64,000 bases of DNA from Bradyrhizobium stylosanthis (GCF_001641335.1 NZ_LVEM01000001.1:443511-507510); one strand, 5' to 3'; counted from the first letter of the stretch, positions 1 to 9,262 are shown. Program-made: numbers and translations. The notes: generated by a model from the letters alone, not told the origin.

Positions 1-758
1 TCGGAGCCGTTCACGAGCTGCAGCGCGCAGGCAATTCCCGCGAAGTCGAGCGTCACGGTCGCAGCGCCGGAGGTCTCGACGCTGCTGGCGGCGACCGTCG
101 GTGATGATCCGAGCGCGTAGCGCGAAAGATTGATGATATGGCTGAACACGTTCAGAAAATTGTCGTAGCCGGGCCGCAACGCGCCCGGCATCCAGTCGGG
201 ACCATCCTGCCAGAGCTCGAGCCCGTCCGGCCGCGTTTCGCCGGTCATGACGAAATTGTCGTGCGATCGCCCGGTGTCGCCGCCGAAGCACCAGCCTCTG
301 GCTCCGACGACGCGTCCGAGGGAGCCGTCGCTGCGCAAGCGCTTCAGTTCGGCCAGCGCGCGCGCCACGCCGGCGTCGTGTCGCTTCATGTAGCCGATGC
401 TGTAGACGAGGCTCCGCCGCCGCGCGGCGTCGGCCAGCGATGCGGCCTGAAGCGTCGTATAAGCCATCGGCTTCTCCGACAGCACGTGGCGGCCGCTGTT
501 CAGCGCGTCGAGCACGATCGGGCCGGTGGCACGGCGCTTGGTCACGACGACGACCGCGGAGACCTCGCCGTCAGCGAGCAGCTCCCGATGCGTGGCGTAG
601 ATCCGTGGGACGCCGAATTTCTGTGCAGCCGCGGCGGCGAGGTCCGGCCGCAGGTCCGCGATCGCAACGACGCGGCAGGCGGGATTGGCGGCGAAATTGG
701 CGAGGTGGCACATCTGGCCGACCATGCCCGTCCCGATGATGCCAATCCCTGGCTTCAC
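1..758 (-). CDS. Gfo/Idh/MocA-family NAD(P)-dependent oxidoreductase (C-terminus cut by window edge)
   Basis: The minus-strand frame from a GTG at 758 stays open to the window edge, so the C-terminal part is missing. The N-terminus is a Rossmann fold: the dinucleotide-binding GIIGTGMVG lies at residues 6-14, an acidic ADLRP turn follows the second strand near residue 35, and the EKP motif (residues 95-97), whose lysine is used in catalysis in Gfo/Idh/MocA enzymes, is present. The GTG was chosen because it lies 3 bases after the stop of the upstream methyltransferase gene, implying translational coupling. In a sugar cluster such enzymes oxidise or reduce a ring hydroxyl/keto group of a sugar or cyclitol nucleotide. 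The substrate cannot be told from sequence. Confidence 0.85.
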   Translation of the reverse strand, partial: MKPGIGIIGTGMVGQMCHLANFAANPACRVVAIADLRPDLAAAAAQKFGVPRIYATHRELLADGEVSAVVVVTKRRATGPIVLDALNSGRHVLSEKPMAYTTLQAASLADAARRRSLVYSIGYMKRHDAGVARALAELKRLRSDGSLGRVVGARGWCFGGDTGRSHDNFVMTGETRPDGLELWQDGPDWMPGALRPGYDNFLNVFSHIINLSRYALGSSPTVAASSVETSGAATVTLDFAGIACALQLVNGS

Positions 759-761
759 TGG

Positions 762-1967
762 TTACGCTCCCTCGGAGCGCTTCCGGACAACGAGGAAATG
801 CGCCGGCTGGCCCCAGGTGTTGATGAACGCAGGATCCGACTGGGTGAGGGCAGCGATCGCCGAGGCGTCGCGTCGTCCAATCGCGCCGAAGATGCGATGG
901 AAGCTGTCGAGCGTTGCTACGATGGCTTCGATGTCGGCAGCATCATCGGCGAGGATGTCGGTCGTTCGGACCGCCTCGCGCAACGAGGCGAGGCTCGCGA
1001 CCACGCGGGGCAGGCTGGCGCCGAAGGGGTCGTCGATCATAGCGTCGACGTCGAGAACCAGCGCCTCGATCGATGCCGAGATCGCCTCGACCGCGTCGAT
1101 CCCGCCGGCCAGATAGAGCTTGCGCCCGCCGAGGAAGCTCAGGCGGCTGCGGCCGAGATGGCGCGTCGTGCGCCGCAACTTATCATCGGCCGACAGGACT
1201 TTCTTGTGCCAGTAGACCTCGAGGCCGTCGCGATAGGAGGGCCACGCCGAATGGATGGCGAATCCCAGGCCGTGCGCCGCGCTGCACAGGGCGGTCGCGT
1301 CGAGGAAGTAGCGGTGGCGCACGAACGGATTTTCCAGCACGTCCATCAGCCAGGATTCGAAGCTGCGGGTATGCGGAATGCTGTTCCACTTCGGCTCAAA
1401 CAGCAGCTTCGCCGTTTCGAGCGCCGGGCGCCCCGTCAACGCCTTGCCGGCAGCATGGATGGCCTTGAGCGCGAGCTCGAAGAAGCCGCCATAGCGTTCG
1501 TAATAGGACACGACGGCGTAGCCGTCCGGGTTGAGCAGCCGATGGAAGATGCCGAGCCAGTTTTCGGTCGGCTGCACCGTGTAGATAAAGCCCTCGGCAT
1601 CGATGATGTCGAAGCGGCGCTCGCTGCGAAATCCCTCGACGTCGGCCAGTACGAGTTCCCGCAGGCGCCCGGTCAGGCCGAAATGCGCGAAGTAGGCCTC
1701 GATTTTCGGATGCGCGTGCCGGTTCGGCTCGGCCAACGTCATGTTTGCGCCCCAGCCGGCAAACACCAGCGCGTTCTCGCCGGAATCGGGGCCGAACTCG
1801 AGAACCTCCGCGTCGCGGAACAGCCGCGGCGGCAGCACGAGCTTGTCCGAAAACAGCTCGCGCCGCTGGCTGGCGTATGCATCGAGTTCGGCGGCCGATT
1901 TGAAGTTCCCGAACGTCGGCAGGACGTCCTGACGTTCGTAGTAGTTGAAGAGCTTGTCCTCAGCCAT
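762..1967 (-). CDS. class I SAM-dependent methyltransferase
   Basis: A 401-residue protein. Residues 55-65 (VLEFGPDSGEN) form SAM-binding motif I of a class I methyltransferase, followed by an acidic AEP turn and a downstream DIIDAEGFIY segment like motifs II-III. The C-terminal ~200 residues have no family signature I recognise. I chose the ATG at 1967, which overlaps the preceding stop by 8 bases; an upstream TTG at 1979 is less likely. Its position between another methyltransferase and a Gfo/Idh/MocA dehydrogenase suggests it modifies a sugar or an acyl/amino group on a sugar. The substrate is unknown. Confidence 0.8.
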   Translation of the reverse strand: MAEDKLFNYYERQDVLPTFGNFKSAAELDAYASQRRELFSDKLVLPPRLFRDAEVLEFGPDSGENALVFAGWGANMTLAEPNRHAHPKIEAYFAHFGLTGRLRELVLADVEGFRSERRFDIIDAEGFIYTVQPTENWLGIFHRLLNPDGYAVVSYYERYGGFFELALKAIHAAGKALTGRPALETAKLLFEPKWNSIPHTRSFESWLMDVLENPFVRHRYFLDATALCSAAHGLGFAIHSAWPSYRDGLEVYWHKKVLSADDKLRRTTRHLGRSRLSFLGGRKLYLAGGIDAVEAISASIEALVLDVDAMIDDPFGASLPRVVASLASLREAVRTTDILADDAADIEAIVATLDSFHRIFGAIGRRDASAIAALTQSDPAFINTWGQPAHFLVVRKRSEGA

Positions 1968-3177
1968 GCCGCGTCCCAAGCGCCGCCTCGAGCTTGTCGA
2001 GCTCGCTCCAGATGTCGGAGGGCGCGAAGATGGAAACGATATGCAGCGGCCGCTTCACGTTCTCGCGCAGCCGGCTGCTCACCTTGGCCTCGTTCTCCTG
2101 GTTCACGGCGAGCAGGCAGACGAGCGGATCCGACTTGGCGGCGAAGTCGTCGGGCGAGCGGATCGGGATGCCGGTGCCGGGCAGGAACAGTCCCTGACGC
2201 TCTTTCTGGTCGTCGACCGAGACGTCGACGAGGTCCGCCAGTTCGTGCGCATTGGTGAAGGTGCAGGCGCGGCAGCCCGCGCCGTAGATGGCGATCTCGG
2301 TGCCATTGGCGCGAGCCTTGGCGAGGATCGGCCGCAGGCGGGCGCCGTACTCCCTGGCGCGCTGACCGAATTTCTCACCGACGCCGGCCGGCGCGGGCGG
2401 CGCCGTCACCGGGCCCGCGGCACGGCGGGCGGCGATCGCGAGACTGCCGCCGCTGAAATTGTATTTCTTCACGGACACCGTTTCGAAGCCATGGCGCGCG
2501 AGCAGCGCGACCAGCGTCGGCTCGGTGAAGTAGCTGACGTGCTCCTCCCAGAGCACCGAGAGATCGCCTGCCGTCGAGCCGGGTGCGAAATCGGGCACGT
2601 CGATGAACAGCAGCCCGTCGTCCTTCAGCGCGATCTTCACGCAGGCGAAGAAGTTCTCGAAATCGACGATGTGCTCGAGCACCTGGCGCGAGACGACGAG
2701 GTCGAACTTGCCGGACTGAGCGACCGCGTCGTGGGCCATCTCCGGGCTGAGCATGTCGGCATAGACCTTGATGCCGCGCTCGCGGGCGATCTTGCCCGAC
2801 ACCGGATTCGGCTCGACGCCGACCATGACCTTGGTGCCGCGCTCGCGAAGCTTGTCCATGAACAGGCCGTCGTTGCAGCCGATCTCGAACACGGATTGAT
2901 GCTTCGAGAATTTCGCGATGGTGTCGAGCTCGTCGACCTGGTGCGGCTCGGGCTTCCAGCTGCTGAAATTGTAGTTGAACTGCCGGTACAGAATATCGGG
3001 ATCGATCGGCTTGACGATCTGCGGCAGGCCGCACTCGCCGCACGCGAGCACCTCGAACGGATACCGTTCGTCCTGCTCGTTCCGGCTGTGTCGAAGCCGA
3101 TGCGCAATCGGCATCATTCCGAGGTCGATGACCGGTCGCAGGTCGGTCGAATGGCAGAGGCGGCAATGATCGGTCAC
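1960..3177 (-). CDS. zinc-containing class I SAM methyltransferase (sugar C-methyltransferase-like)
   Basis: A 405-residue protein built like the TylC3/NovU-type sugar methyltransferases: an N-terminal zinc domain with CxxC pairs at residues 5/8 and 46/49, a SAM-binding motif I at 97-106 (VFEIGCNDGL), and a C-terminal domain with a second Rossmann-like GAGCRACTF segment. In characterised relatives this fold C-methylates NDP-keto sugars. The GTG at 3177 is chosen because the zinc domain starts just after it; the open frame extends upstream to a TTG at 3342 but that extension carries no family sequence. A paralogue with the same layout lies at 19386-20654. The substrate is inferred to be a keto-sugar nucleotide. 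Confidence 0.85.
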   Translation of the reverse strand: MTDHCRLCHSTDLRPVIDLGMMPIAHRLRHSRNEQDERYPFEVLACGECGLPQIVKPIDPDILYRQFNYNFSSWKPEPHQVDELDTIAKFSKHQSVFEIGCNDGLFMDKLRERGTKVMVGVEPNPVSGKIARERGIKVYADMLSPEMAHDAVAQSGKFDLVVSRQVLEHIVDFENFFACVKIALKDDGLLFIDVPDFAPGSTAGDLSVLWEEHVSYFTEPTLVALLARHGFETVSVKKYNFSGGSLAIAARRAAGPVTAPPAPAGVGEKFGQRAREYGARLRPILAKARANGTEIAIYGAGCRACTFTNAHELADLVDVSVDDQKERQGLFLPGTGIPIRSPDDFAAKSDPLVCLLAVNQENEAKVSSRLRENVKRPLHIVSIFAPSDIWSELDKLEAALGTRHG

Positions 3178-3412
3178 GGCTATTCTCGCATTTGGACAGG
3201 TCTGACGAGACGATTCTTGATGAAACCGGCCCGGCAGGCAATGAGACGGTCCCGGATACATCCAATCCGGGGCGCACGGAGCAGTCCTTCGGCCGACGCG
3301 TTCCCTGTCGAAGCAGGTAGCAGTCGTCGGTAGGTCTTGCAAGACGTGTCGCCGTCCATCGACGGGAGGTAGATACGGCTCCTTACTTGCGGTTTTGTCG
3401 GCGCGACGTTGG

Positions 3413-5383
3413 TCAATGCCGCCTTTCGTAGAGTGTCAAATTACCCTTGGTCTCCACGGGCACGAAATCTTGCTTGATTCGTTCCATGGCTTCGCGGACG
3501 CGGGGAGACTCTGGCCGCCGCTCGACGATGTTATCGTAAAAGAGCTTGTTCGCGGCGCTCATCGAGCGATTCATGAACTGCGCATCAAAGGACACGAGGA
3601 GCGGCATGAAATAGGCTTCCGGGGCCCGATGGGCCTGCGCCAGATACGCCCAATCCATCATGGCAATGACCAGAACCCGTTCGTCGGGCTTGGTGTTGTC
3701 CTGGATGAACTTGGTTTCGGTCTCGGTGATCCGGCCAAAATCCTCCTGCCAAGTGCCGGGAGAGGGCGATACGAATGGCCACGTCAGAAGGCTGGGATAA
3801 TTTGCGTACGATCGCAGGCCGTAGAGGTGTGGATTATTTCTATCTTGCACGAACAGCAGCGCGAGCACGGTTGCGACGGCCACCGAAGCACCGGCAGCAT
3901 TCCGGAACCTCGGTTGCCATGCAGCCGAAAATTGACGAATCCACCAGGCCGCGACGATGACCAGCGGAAGCGCGTTCTGATGCCAGACGGCATCGAGGGT
4001 TCTGTTGACCCATTTGATCATCAGCGCGATGCCGATCATCGAGAGCGTCAGCAGAACGCCGGTCACGAACAGGTCGCGCTTGGAATCGGACGCCCGTGAC
4101 AGCCGTATTGAAGCCCAGCCGATGGTAATGCATCCGACGATCTGGAGCGGCAGATTGTAGAGAATACTCCAACTCAGAGCCCATTTGATCGGCGTACTAC
4201 CCCACCCCGTGCCGTAGAGCACGAGCGGGCGGAAGCATTCGATCAGAAACGTCAGGGAAAGGACTCTCGAGCCGAACAGCAGCAGGCACAGCAATAGTGC
4301 GGTCGCAATCGAGGTGACAATGAACAAGAGCGCGTTGCGATAGTCTGGAAAGCCTCCCGCGACCGCGGCGACGAAGGCGCCGGTCAGGAGGAAGAACAGT
4401 CCGATCTCGGTCTGCCAGAGCAGAGAGACGGCGCACATGATTGCTGACACGATGAGCCATGCGGGCCGCCTGGGCGCAGAGCAGTGGAGACCGATCGCCA
4501 GAGCAAAGACGATCAACAGAGGAAATCGCGTAGGATAGGCGGACGGCGAGTAGAAATGATTGGCAGTGGAGAAGGCCAGCACTGCGAGGGCTGTGACGAC
4601 TCCTATCGCGGCGAGCCTCGACCTGATGAGATAGGTCAGGAGAAAGTAGGCCTGGATATATGTCGCCAGCGTGATCGCGATGTTGAGTCCGACTGCTCGC
4701 ATAGCAGCCGACTTCCAGCCACTCCCCATGATGAGATGAAAGAACCAGCCGAGTGCCGGACCATAGTGCGAATGGTAGTCCAATCCTGGGACGAGGCCAT
4801 GCGCGTAATTGTAGAGCGCAGGCCCGATGAAATAGCTAACCTTGTGCGACTCGTCCCTCACGACCGATGTCACACGTTCGAGATCGGAGGGTATCAGCAA
4901 CAGGACGAGAAATGCGACCGCAAGCAAATCGACCATTCTCACCGTGAAGGGAAAATTGGTAGAGGCTTTTACGGGAGGGAAATAGTTATTGGCCCCTCGA
5001 TTGATTCCGACCGTGACAGCGGCCATCGTCAGAAGGATCAACGCGTATCTGAAGCTGCCGTAATCGTTGGCGGCGTAGAGTGCAAGGTAGACCAGGGCCG
5101 CCGTGATCGTGCTCAGTGTGAGCGAGCCTGACGATTGGCGAGTCACATACAGTGCGGCCGCGGCCGCAATCGGTGCGGAGAGGAAGAAGGCTCCGTAGAA
5201 CGCTTTCTTGCACACGTCGCAGTTTTTCTGCGCAGCGGACAGATCAAAGCCGTCGTCGAAATTCCATTGAAACGCCGGAAGGTGATTCTTCAACAGCAGC
5301 AACGCCACGTAGGCGACGGCACAGCCAAGGAGGCTGGCCACAACTGCTCTGGCGGCGACCGAGTATTCCTTCGTGTATTGCAC
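3413..5383 (-). CDS. multi-spanning membrane protein, possible GT-C type glycosyltransferase
   Basis: A 656-residue protein with one N-terminal membrane segment, a cysteine-bearing loop (NCDVCKKAF near residues 53-61), many further hydrophobic segments and a ~150-residue soluble C-terminus. The overall layout, and the loop containing LDYHSHYGP, resemble GT-C lipid-linked-sugar glycosyltransferases (PMT/ArnT type), but I see no diagnostic catalytic motif and treat the function as unassigned. The start is a GTG at 5383 without a clear Shine-Dalgarno. Base composition differs from the neighbours: sampled 60-base lines are 50-57% G+C against about 67% in the aminotransferase genes, suggesting separate acquisition. 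It could equally be a polymerase or flippase-like protein. Confidence 0.7.
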   Translation of the reverse strand: MQYTKEYSVAARAVVASLLGCAVAYVALLLLKNHLPAFQWNFDDGFDLSAAQKNCDVCKKAFYGAFFLSAPIAAAAALYVTRQSSGSLTLSTITAALVYLALYAANDYGSFRYALILLTMAAVTVGINRGANNYFPPVKASTNFPFTVRMVDLLAVAFLVLLLIPSDLERVTSVVRDESHKVSYFIGPALYNYAHGLVPGLDYHSHYGPALGWFFHLIMGSGWKSAAMRAVGLNIAITLATYIQAYFLLTYLIRSRLAAIGVVTALAVLAFSTANHFYSPSAYPTRFPLLIVFALAIGLHCSAPRRPAWLIVSAIMCAVSLLWQTEIGLFFLLTGAFVAAVAGGFPDYRNALLFIVTSIATALLLCLLLFGSRVLSLTFLIECFRPLVLYGTGWGSTPIKWALSWSILYNLPLQIVGCITIGWASIRLSRASDSKRDLFVTGVLLTLSMIGIALMIKWVNRTLDAVWHQNALPLVIVAAWWIRQFSAAWQPRFRNAAGASVAVATVLALLFVQDRNNPHLYGLRSYANYPSLLTWPFVSPSPGTWQEDFGRITETETKFIQDNTKPDERVLVIAMMDWAYLAQAHRAPEAYFMPLLVSFDAQFMNRSMSAANKLFYDNIVERRPESPRVREAMERIKQDFVPVETKGNLTLYERRH

Positions 5384-5699
5384 TAGGAGGCCCCGTGGCC
5401 TTCAACAATCAAAATACAGAAGGAAACCGCCCCAACGGAGGCAAAAAATCTCACGCTTTCTGAAATCACGCCCCGTCCCCAATTGCCCTCAACGCAACTA
5501 CTTGGATTGTATTCTACCACCCCAGCGTTCATCGAGCAATCTCGCGGTCCCGAAGGTTGCTTCCTGGTCTCGCGTGTCCGGGGGGGCGGTGCGCATACGC
5601 GATGCCGAGCAAGTTTTGCGCCCACTACACAGAGCGCACGGTCCCGTCGTCGCTAAAGGCCACGCGCGCGAACAGCATATCCGCAGCGTCGATCGTATC
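5384..5699. other. intergenic gap with no recognised gene
   Basis: This 316-base gap separates the membrane-protein gene from the cupin gene, both on the minus strand. It is visibly more A/T-rich near 5400-5470 than the flanks. I see no conserved reading frame, no strong hairpin followed by a T-run and no confident promoter, although a promoter for the membrane-protein gene would be expected here. It is one of the few large gaps in an otherwise tightly packed operon. Confidence 0.5.
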
Positions 5700-6287
5700 C
5701 TATTCAAAGCCTCGCCCGGTCAGATGCCCGGCGGCAAGCGCACCCATCCTCGCCACGTAGTCCTGGACCGCGGCAGCGTCGCTGCCATCGGGCGCCCAGT
5801 CGGGAAAGGCCGTGCGGGCCGGATCGAACGGGCCGGCGGTGGTTTCGTGAAACACCAGCCATTCCGAGGTGATCAGGATCGAGTGGAAGACCTTTTCCGG
5901 CATGCGATAATAGCAGCGCTTGCCCTGGCCGTAGGGCGCCATCTCGAGCACATCGCGAATGCTGCCGCCATCCTCGAAGATCACCACCTGCGCGGTGCCC
6001 TCGATCACGTGAAACGATTCAGGTTTGCCGAGATGCTTGTGGGGCCGGACATAGGCCTCGCGGTGATGCACGATGAGCATCTCGTGCAGGCCGGAGGAGG
6101 GATCGGGATGCGTGCACAGGCGGCTGCGCAGGCGCGGGTTGCCGGCGGCGATCCGCTTCAGCTCGCCGATCGTGGCATCGTCCGCGGTGACGATGGCGTC
6201 GTCGGAATAGTAGACTTCCGGATTCTGCGCACGGAGCGAAGTGGCCGTGCGCGAACCCGCCGTCTCATTCGAAGAAGATGAACCCAT
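5700..6287 (-). CDS. WbuC-like cupin-fold metalloprotein
   Basis: A protein of about 195 residues with a central cupin barrel. The metal-binding histidines and glutamate are visible in LIVHHREAYVRPHKHLGKPE and the following SFHVIEGTAQVVIF, and the second half ends with the FHSILITSEWLVFHETT segment characteristic of the WbuC family found in O-antigen clusters. The WbuC role is not well defined; a carbohydrate-modifying or isomerising activity is the usual guess. I chose the ATG at 6287, which overlaps the upstream gene by 23 bases; an ATG at 6314 would add nine residues. It belongs to the same minus-strand operon as the methyltransferase directly upstream. Confidence 0.8.
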   Translation of the reverse strand: MGSSSSNETAGSRTATSLRAQNPEVYYSDDAIVTADDATIGELKRIAAGNPRLRSRLCTHPDPSSGLHEMLIVHHREAYVRPHKHLGKPESFHVIEGTAQVVIFEDGGSIRDVLEMAPYGQGKRCYYRMPEKVFHSILITSEWLVFHETTAGPFDPARTAFPDWAPDGSDAAAVQDYVARMGALAAGHLTGRGFE

Positions 6288-6930
6288 GGTCGCCCCGATA
6301 GCCGCATTTGTCATAGATCCAGGCCCATGTCCGCGGGCCGTGGAAGCTCAGGCAGGTGAGCTGCCAGTAGAGGAGGTTCGCTTTCTCGCGCTCGGTGCGG
6401 AACGATTCCACCATCAGGTATTTCGAGGTGCCGCGTCCGACGCGCTCGATCTCGCCCACCGCGCGGAAGACATCCTCGAGCGGAAGGTTGTGCAACACGC
6501 CGAGCGACACCACGAGATCGAAGCTGTGGTCGGGGTAGGGGAGCTCGACGGCGCTGCCGACCTTCAGCTGCGGCCGCACCTCCTCCTTGGCGTTGGCGAT
6601 GCCGTAGTCGGAGATGTCGATGCCGGCGATGGTGAGATCAGGCACGAGCTGGGTGAACTCGTAGAGCAAATACCCTTTGCCGCAGCCGACATCGAGCACG
6701 CTCATGCCGGGCTTGATGCCATAGCGGTCGATCAGGGTCTGGGCGAGCGGGCGCCACCGTCCGTCATAGCGATAGCCGCCATAGCCGTAGCGCCGGTCGC
6801 CGTCCCAGTAGTCGCGTCCCCATTGCCGCGCAACGGTCGCCGACTCCGCCTTGTCATGCTCGACCACGCGCTGAACATAGTTCCGCTTGGTCGAAGCGTG
6901 CATCGGCTGGAGCAGGTTGACCTCGGCCAT
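6265..6930 (-). CDS. class I SAM-dependent methyltransferase (Methyltransf_11-like)
   Basis: A compact 221-residue methyltransferase. Motif I is VLDVGCGKGYLL, followed by the acidic GIDIS turn, a PDHSFDLVVS motif II/III and an HNLPLEDVFRAVGEIERV helix, the usual order in ubiE/COQ5-type small-molecule methyltransferases. It probably methylates an oxygen or nitrogen on the sugar made by this cluster, for example after the aminotransferases, but the acceptor is not indicated by sequence. The ATG at 6930 lies 25 bases after the stop of the LIC12192-family gene. Confidence 0.85.
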   Translation of the reverse strand: MAEVNLLQPMHASTKRNYVQRVVEHDKAESATVARQWGRDYWDGDRRYGYGGYRYDGRWRPLAQTLIDRYGIKPGMSVLDVGCGKGYLLYEFTQLVPDLTIAGIDISDYGIANAKEEVRPQLKVGSAVELPYPDHSFDLVVSLGVLHNLPLEDVFRAVGEIERVGRGTSKYLMVESFRTEREKANLLYWQLTCLSFHGPRTWAWIYDKCGYRGDHGFIFFE

Positions 6931-6955
6931 GGTCGTTAACCGGAGTGCGGTATCG

Positions 6956-7348
6956 TCACAGGATGGTCGCGTATTTGTTGACGAGCAGGATGTCCTCGAC
7001 GGCCTGGATGTCCTTCTGCGAGGACAGCGTGATTTCCTCGACAGCGGCGTGCAGGTCGCAGCCCTCGCGCAGCACGCGGTCGTAGATCTCCCGTCGCCGT
7101 GCCTCGTCGGGCGGCAGCATGAAGATGCTGTAGAGGATCAGGCCATTCAGGCGGGGCAATTCGTCAAGGATGTCCTCGAGCACCATGTAGCTGCCCGGCA
7201 TGATGTGCTCGACGGCGCTGAGCAGATATTGCAGGTTCTTGCGCCGCGCATAGTCGCGGATCACGATGTTCTGGACGTGCTGCGGGGTGCGGCTGCCGTT
7301 CAGCGGCCGGGCGCCGATATAGCCGCGATGGCCGGCTTGCTCAGCCAT
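6956..7348 (-). CDS. LIC12192-family sporadic carbohydrate cluster protein
   Basis: A small 130-residue soluble protein of unknown biochemical function. The N-terminus (GYIGARPLNGSRTPQHVQN then IVIRDYARR) is the conserved block I associate with the LIC12192 family, which occurs sporadically in carbohydrate biosynthesis clusters, typically beside a dedicated 2OG-Fe(II) oxygenase as here. A good Shine-Dalgarno (GGGAGG) sits 6 bases before the ATG at 7348, and the gene overlaps the oxygenase stop by 8 bases, so the two are translationally coupled. Family assignment is from memory. No catalytic residues are known to me. Confidence 0.8.
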   Translation of the reverse strand: MAEQAGHRGYIGARPLNGSRTPQHVQNIVIRDYARRKNLQYLLSAVEHIMPGSYMVLEDILDELPRLNGLILYSIFMLPPDEARRREIYDRVLREGCDLHAAVEEITLSSQKDIQAVEDILLVNKYATIL

Positions 7349-8147
7349 GGAAGCCTCCCGGCAGCTTGTATTGCATGCCGACGCGCGTCGCCGGACGCAG
7401 CAGGATCGGCTCGAAGAACTCGCCGAAGCGCTTGTCCGCGTAGGGCGACATGATGCTCTTGAACCGGCAGTTCATGCTCCAGCGCGTGCCGGGCTCCTCG
7501 TTGACGCGATTGCCGTGCATCAGGGTCTGGTTGAACAGCATCACGTGACCGTAGGGAATCTCGATGAAGGTCGCGTGCGGCTTGATCGTCTTGTACAGCT
7601 CCTCGGCGCTGCGCAAGTCGGCCATCTTGTCCTGCATGTCGCCGTTCAGCGACGGCGGCAGCAGATACATCGCCTTGGTGCGGTGGACGTCCACCAGCGG
7701 CACCCACACCACGACCTCGAACGGCGAGTCGCCCGACCAAACGTCGGAATGGGTGGCGAGCAGCGAGGAATCGTCGCCGGGCATCTGGATGCTGAGGTTG
7801 ACGCGGCGCTGCATGCAGAGCTCGTTGCCGACGATGGTTTCGATCGTCGAGCGAGCGAGGCGGAAATAGGTCGGTCGGAACCACGGCTCGGCGTTGAGGC
7901 CATTGAAGACGTGCAGTCGCAGGCCGTTGAGATCGTCGACGCTCACGCGGGTATGGATGCCGTCGAGCATCGCATAGGGATCGTTGCTGTGCGGCAGCTT
8001 CAGATAGTCGGCGGCGAGTTCAGCGGCGCGCCGCTGGATCCGGTCGAGCCCGGCGCGGTCGTCGGCCGGCGTGGTGACGAAGCCGTTGTCGATGAAGCGC
8101 TGCGCCAGCGCCTGCTCATCGGCCTGGAGGAAGTCCGTATCCGTCAT
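7341..8147 (-). CDS. sporadic carbohydrate cluster 2OG-Fe(II) oxygenase
   Basis: A 268-residue member of the phytanoyl-CoA-dioxygenase-like 2-oxoglutarate/Fe(II) oxygenases. The iron triad is visible as H133 and D135 (ATHSDVW) with H211 (LMHGNRV), and an arginine (R222 or R228) is placed to bind 2-oxoglutarate. The start ATG at 8147 forms a 4-base ATGA overlap with the stop of the upstream aminotransferase. It is expected to hydroxylate, desaturate or epimerise a carbon of a sugar intermediate. The pairing with the LIC12192-family gene downstream supports the more specific family name. Confidence 0.87.
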   Translation of the reverse strand: MTDTDFLQADEQALAQRFIDNGFVTTPADDRAGLDRIQRRAAELAADYLKLPHSNDPYAMLDGIHTRVSVDDLNGLRLHVFNGLNAEPWFRPTYFRLARSTIETIVGNELCMQRRVNLSIQMPGDDSSLLATHSDVWSGDSPFEVVVWVPLVDVHRTKAMYLLPPSLNGDMQDKMADLRSAEELYKTIKPHATFIEIPYGHVMLFNQTLMHGNRVNEEPGTRWSMNCRFKSIMSPYADKRFGEFFEPILLRPATRVGMQYKLPGGFHG

Positions 8148-9262
8148 GCGAAGTACTCCCGCGCGGTCGCGCAGATATAGCTGATGTCGGCGGCCGAGAG
8201 GAACTGGTTGATGGGAAGCGTGAGGATCTGGTCCGCCTGCCGTTCGGTGACCGGAAACGCGCCGCGCCCGTGACCGAGATGCGCGGCGGCCGGCTGGAGG
8301 TGGATCGGGACCGGATAGTGGATCGCGGTCTCGACGCCCTTGTCGGCAAGATATTTCTGGAAGTCGTTGCGACGATCGGTCTGCACGACGAAGGTGTGGA
8401 AGGTGTTGAACTCGATGTTGCGGCAGGGCGGAATGAACAGCGGGAGCCCTGCGAGCTCGGCGCGATATTGCGCGGCGTTGCGCCGCCGGCGCTCGATCAC
8501 CGAGGGCAGATTGCGCAGGCGAATGCGCAGCACGTCGGCCTGCAGCGTGTCGAGCCGCGACACGAGGCCCCATTCCTGGACGTCGCTGCGGTTGATCAGG
8601 CCATGATTGCGCAGGCGGCGAATGCGCGCGGCCATCTCGGCATCGGCGGTGACGAGGAAGCCGGCATCGCCCGCGGCATTGAGATTCTTCAGGGGATGCG
8701 CGGAGAAGCAGCCGAATGTTCCCATGGTGCCGCTCATGCGCCCGTCATAGGTCGAGCCGACGGCCTGGGCGCTGTCCTCGATCACGGCGAGGGCGTGCTT
8801 GCTCGCGAGCGCCATCAGCGGGTTCATGTCGGCCATGCGGCCGGTCAGGTGCACCGGCATGATCGCCTTGGTGCGCGGGGTAATTGCGGCCTCGACTGCG
8901 GCGGGATCGATGTTCTGGTCCGGCAGCACGTCGGCAAACACCGGCGTCGCGCCGACCGCGATGATCGCGGCGGTCGATGCCACGAACGAATTCGGCGGGG
9001 TGATGACCTCGTCGCCGGGACCGATATCGAGCGCGCGCAAAGCGAGGATCAGCGCGTCGGTGCCTGAGTTCAGCGTCACGACGTGCGGCGAGCCGAGATA
9101 GGCGGACAGCTCTTCCTCGAGCTTGCCGACCGCGGCACCGCCGATGAAGTCGCCGCGGGAGAACACGCCCTCGACCGCCTGCATGATCTCGGTGCGCTCT
9201 TCCTCGAATTGTGCGGGAAGATTGACGTACCCGATGCGGCGGCGGCCGGTGTCAGCGTCCAT
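8144..9262 (-). CDS. DegT/DnrJ/EryC1/StrS-family PLP sugar aminotransferase (copy 1)
   Basis: A 372-residue fold-type I PLP enzyme. The internal-aldimine lysine is K192 in FSAHPLKNLN, D163 (IEDSAQ) should contact the pyridine nitrogen, and the phosphate-binding SGTDAL lies at residues 66-71. The family aminates NDP-keto-sugars (or dehydrates them in a few PMP-dependent members with histidine in place of lysine; lysine is present here). The gene overlaps the neighbouring aminotransferase gene by 11 bases and the oxygenase by 4. It is clearly a diverged paralogue of the neighbour, so the two probably act on different carbons or successive intermediates. Confidence 0.93.
   Translation of the reverse strand: MDADTGRRRIGYVNLPAQFEEERTEIMQAVEGVFSRGDFIGGAAVGKLEEELSAYLGSPHVVTLNSGTDALILALRALDIGPGDEVITPPNSFVASTAAIIAVGATPVFADVLPDQNIDPAAVEAAITPRTKAIMPVHLTGRMADMNPLMALASKHALAVIEDSAQAVGSTYDGRMSGTMGTFGCFSAHPLKNLNAAGDAGFLVTADAEMAARIRRLRNHGLINRSDVQEWGLVSRLDTLQADVLRIRLRNLPSVIERRRRNAAQYRAELAGLPLFIPPCRNIEFNTFHTFVVQTDRRNDFQKYLADKGVETAIHYPVPIHLQPAAAHLGHGRGAFPVTERQADQILTLPINQFLSAADISYICATAREYFA

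Noticed and set aside
138..2258. 706-codon plus-strand open frame
   Set aside because: Shadow of the methyltransferase and dehydrogenase genes on the minus strand; no recognisable domain.
3178..3342. N-terminal extension of the zinc methyltransferase from a TTG start
   Set aside because: The extra 55 residues do not resemble the family, and the CxxC zinc motif begins immediately after the GTG at 3177.
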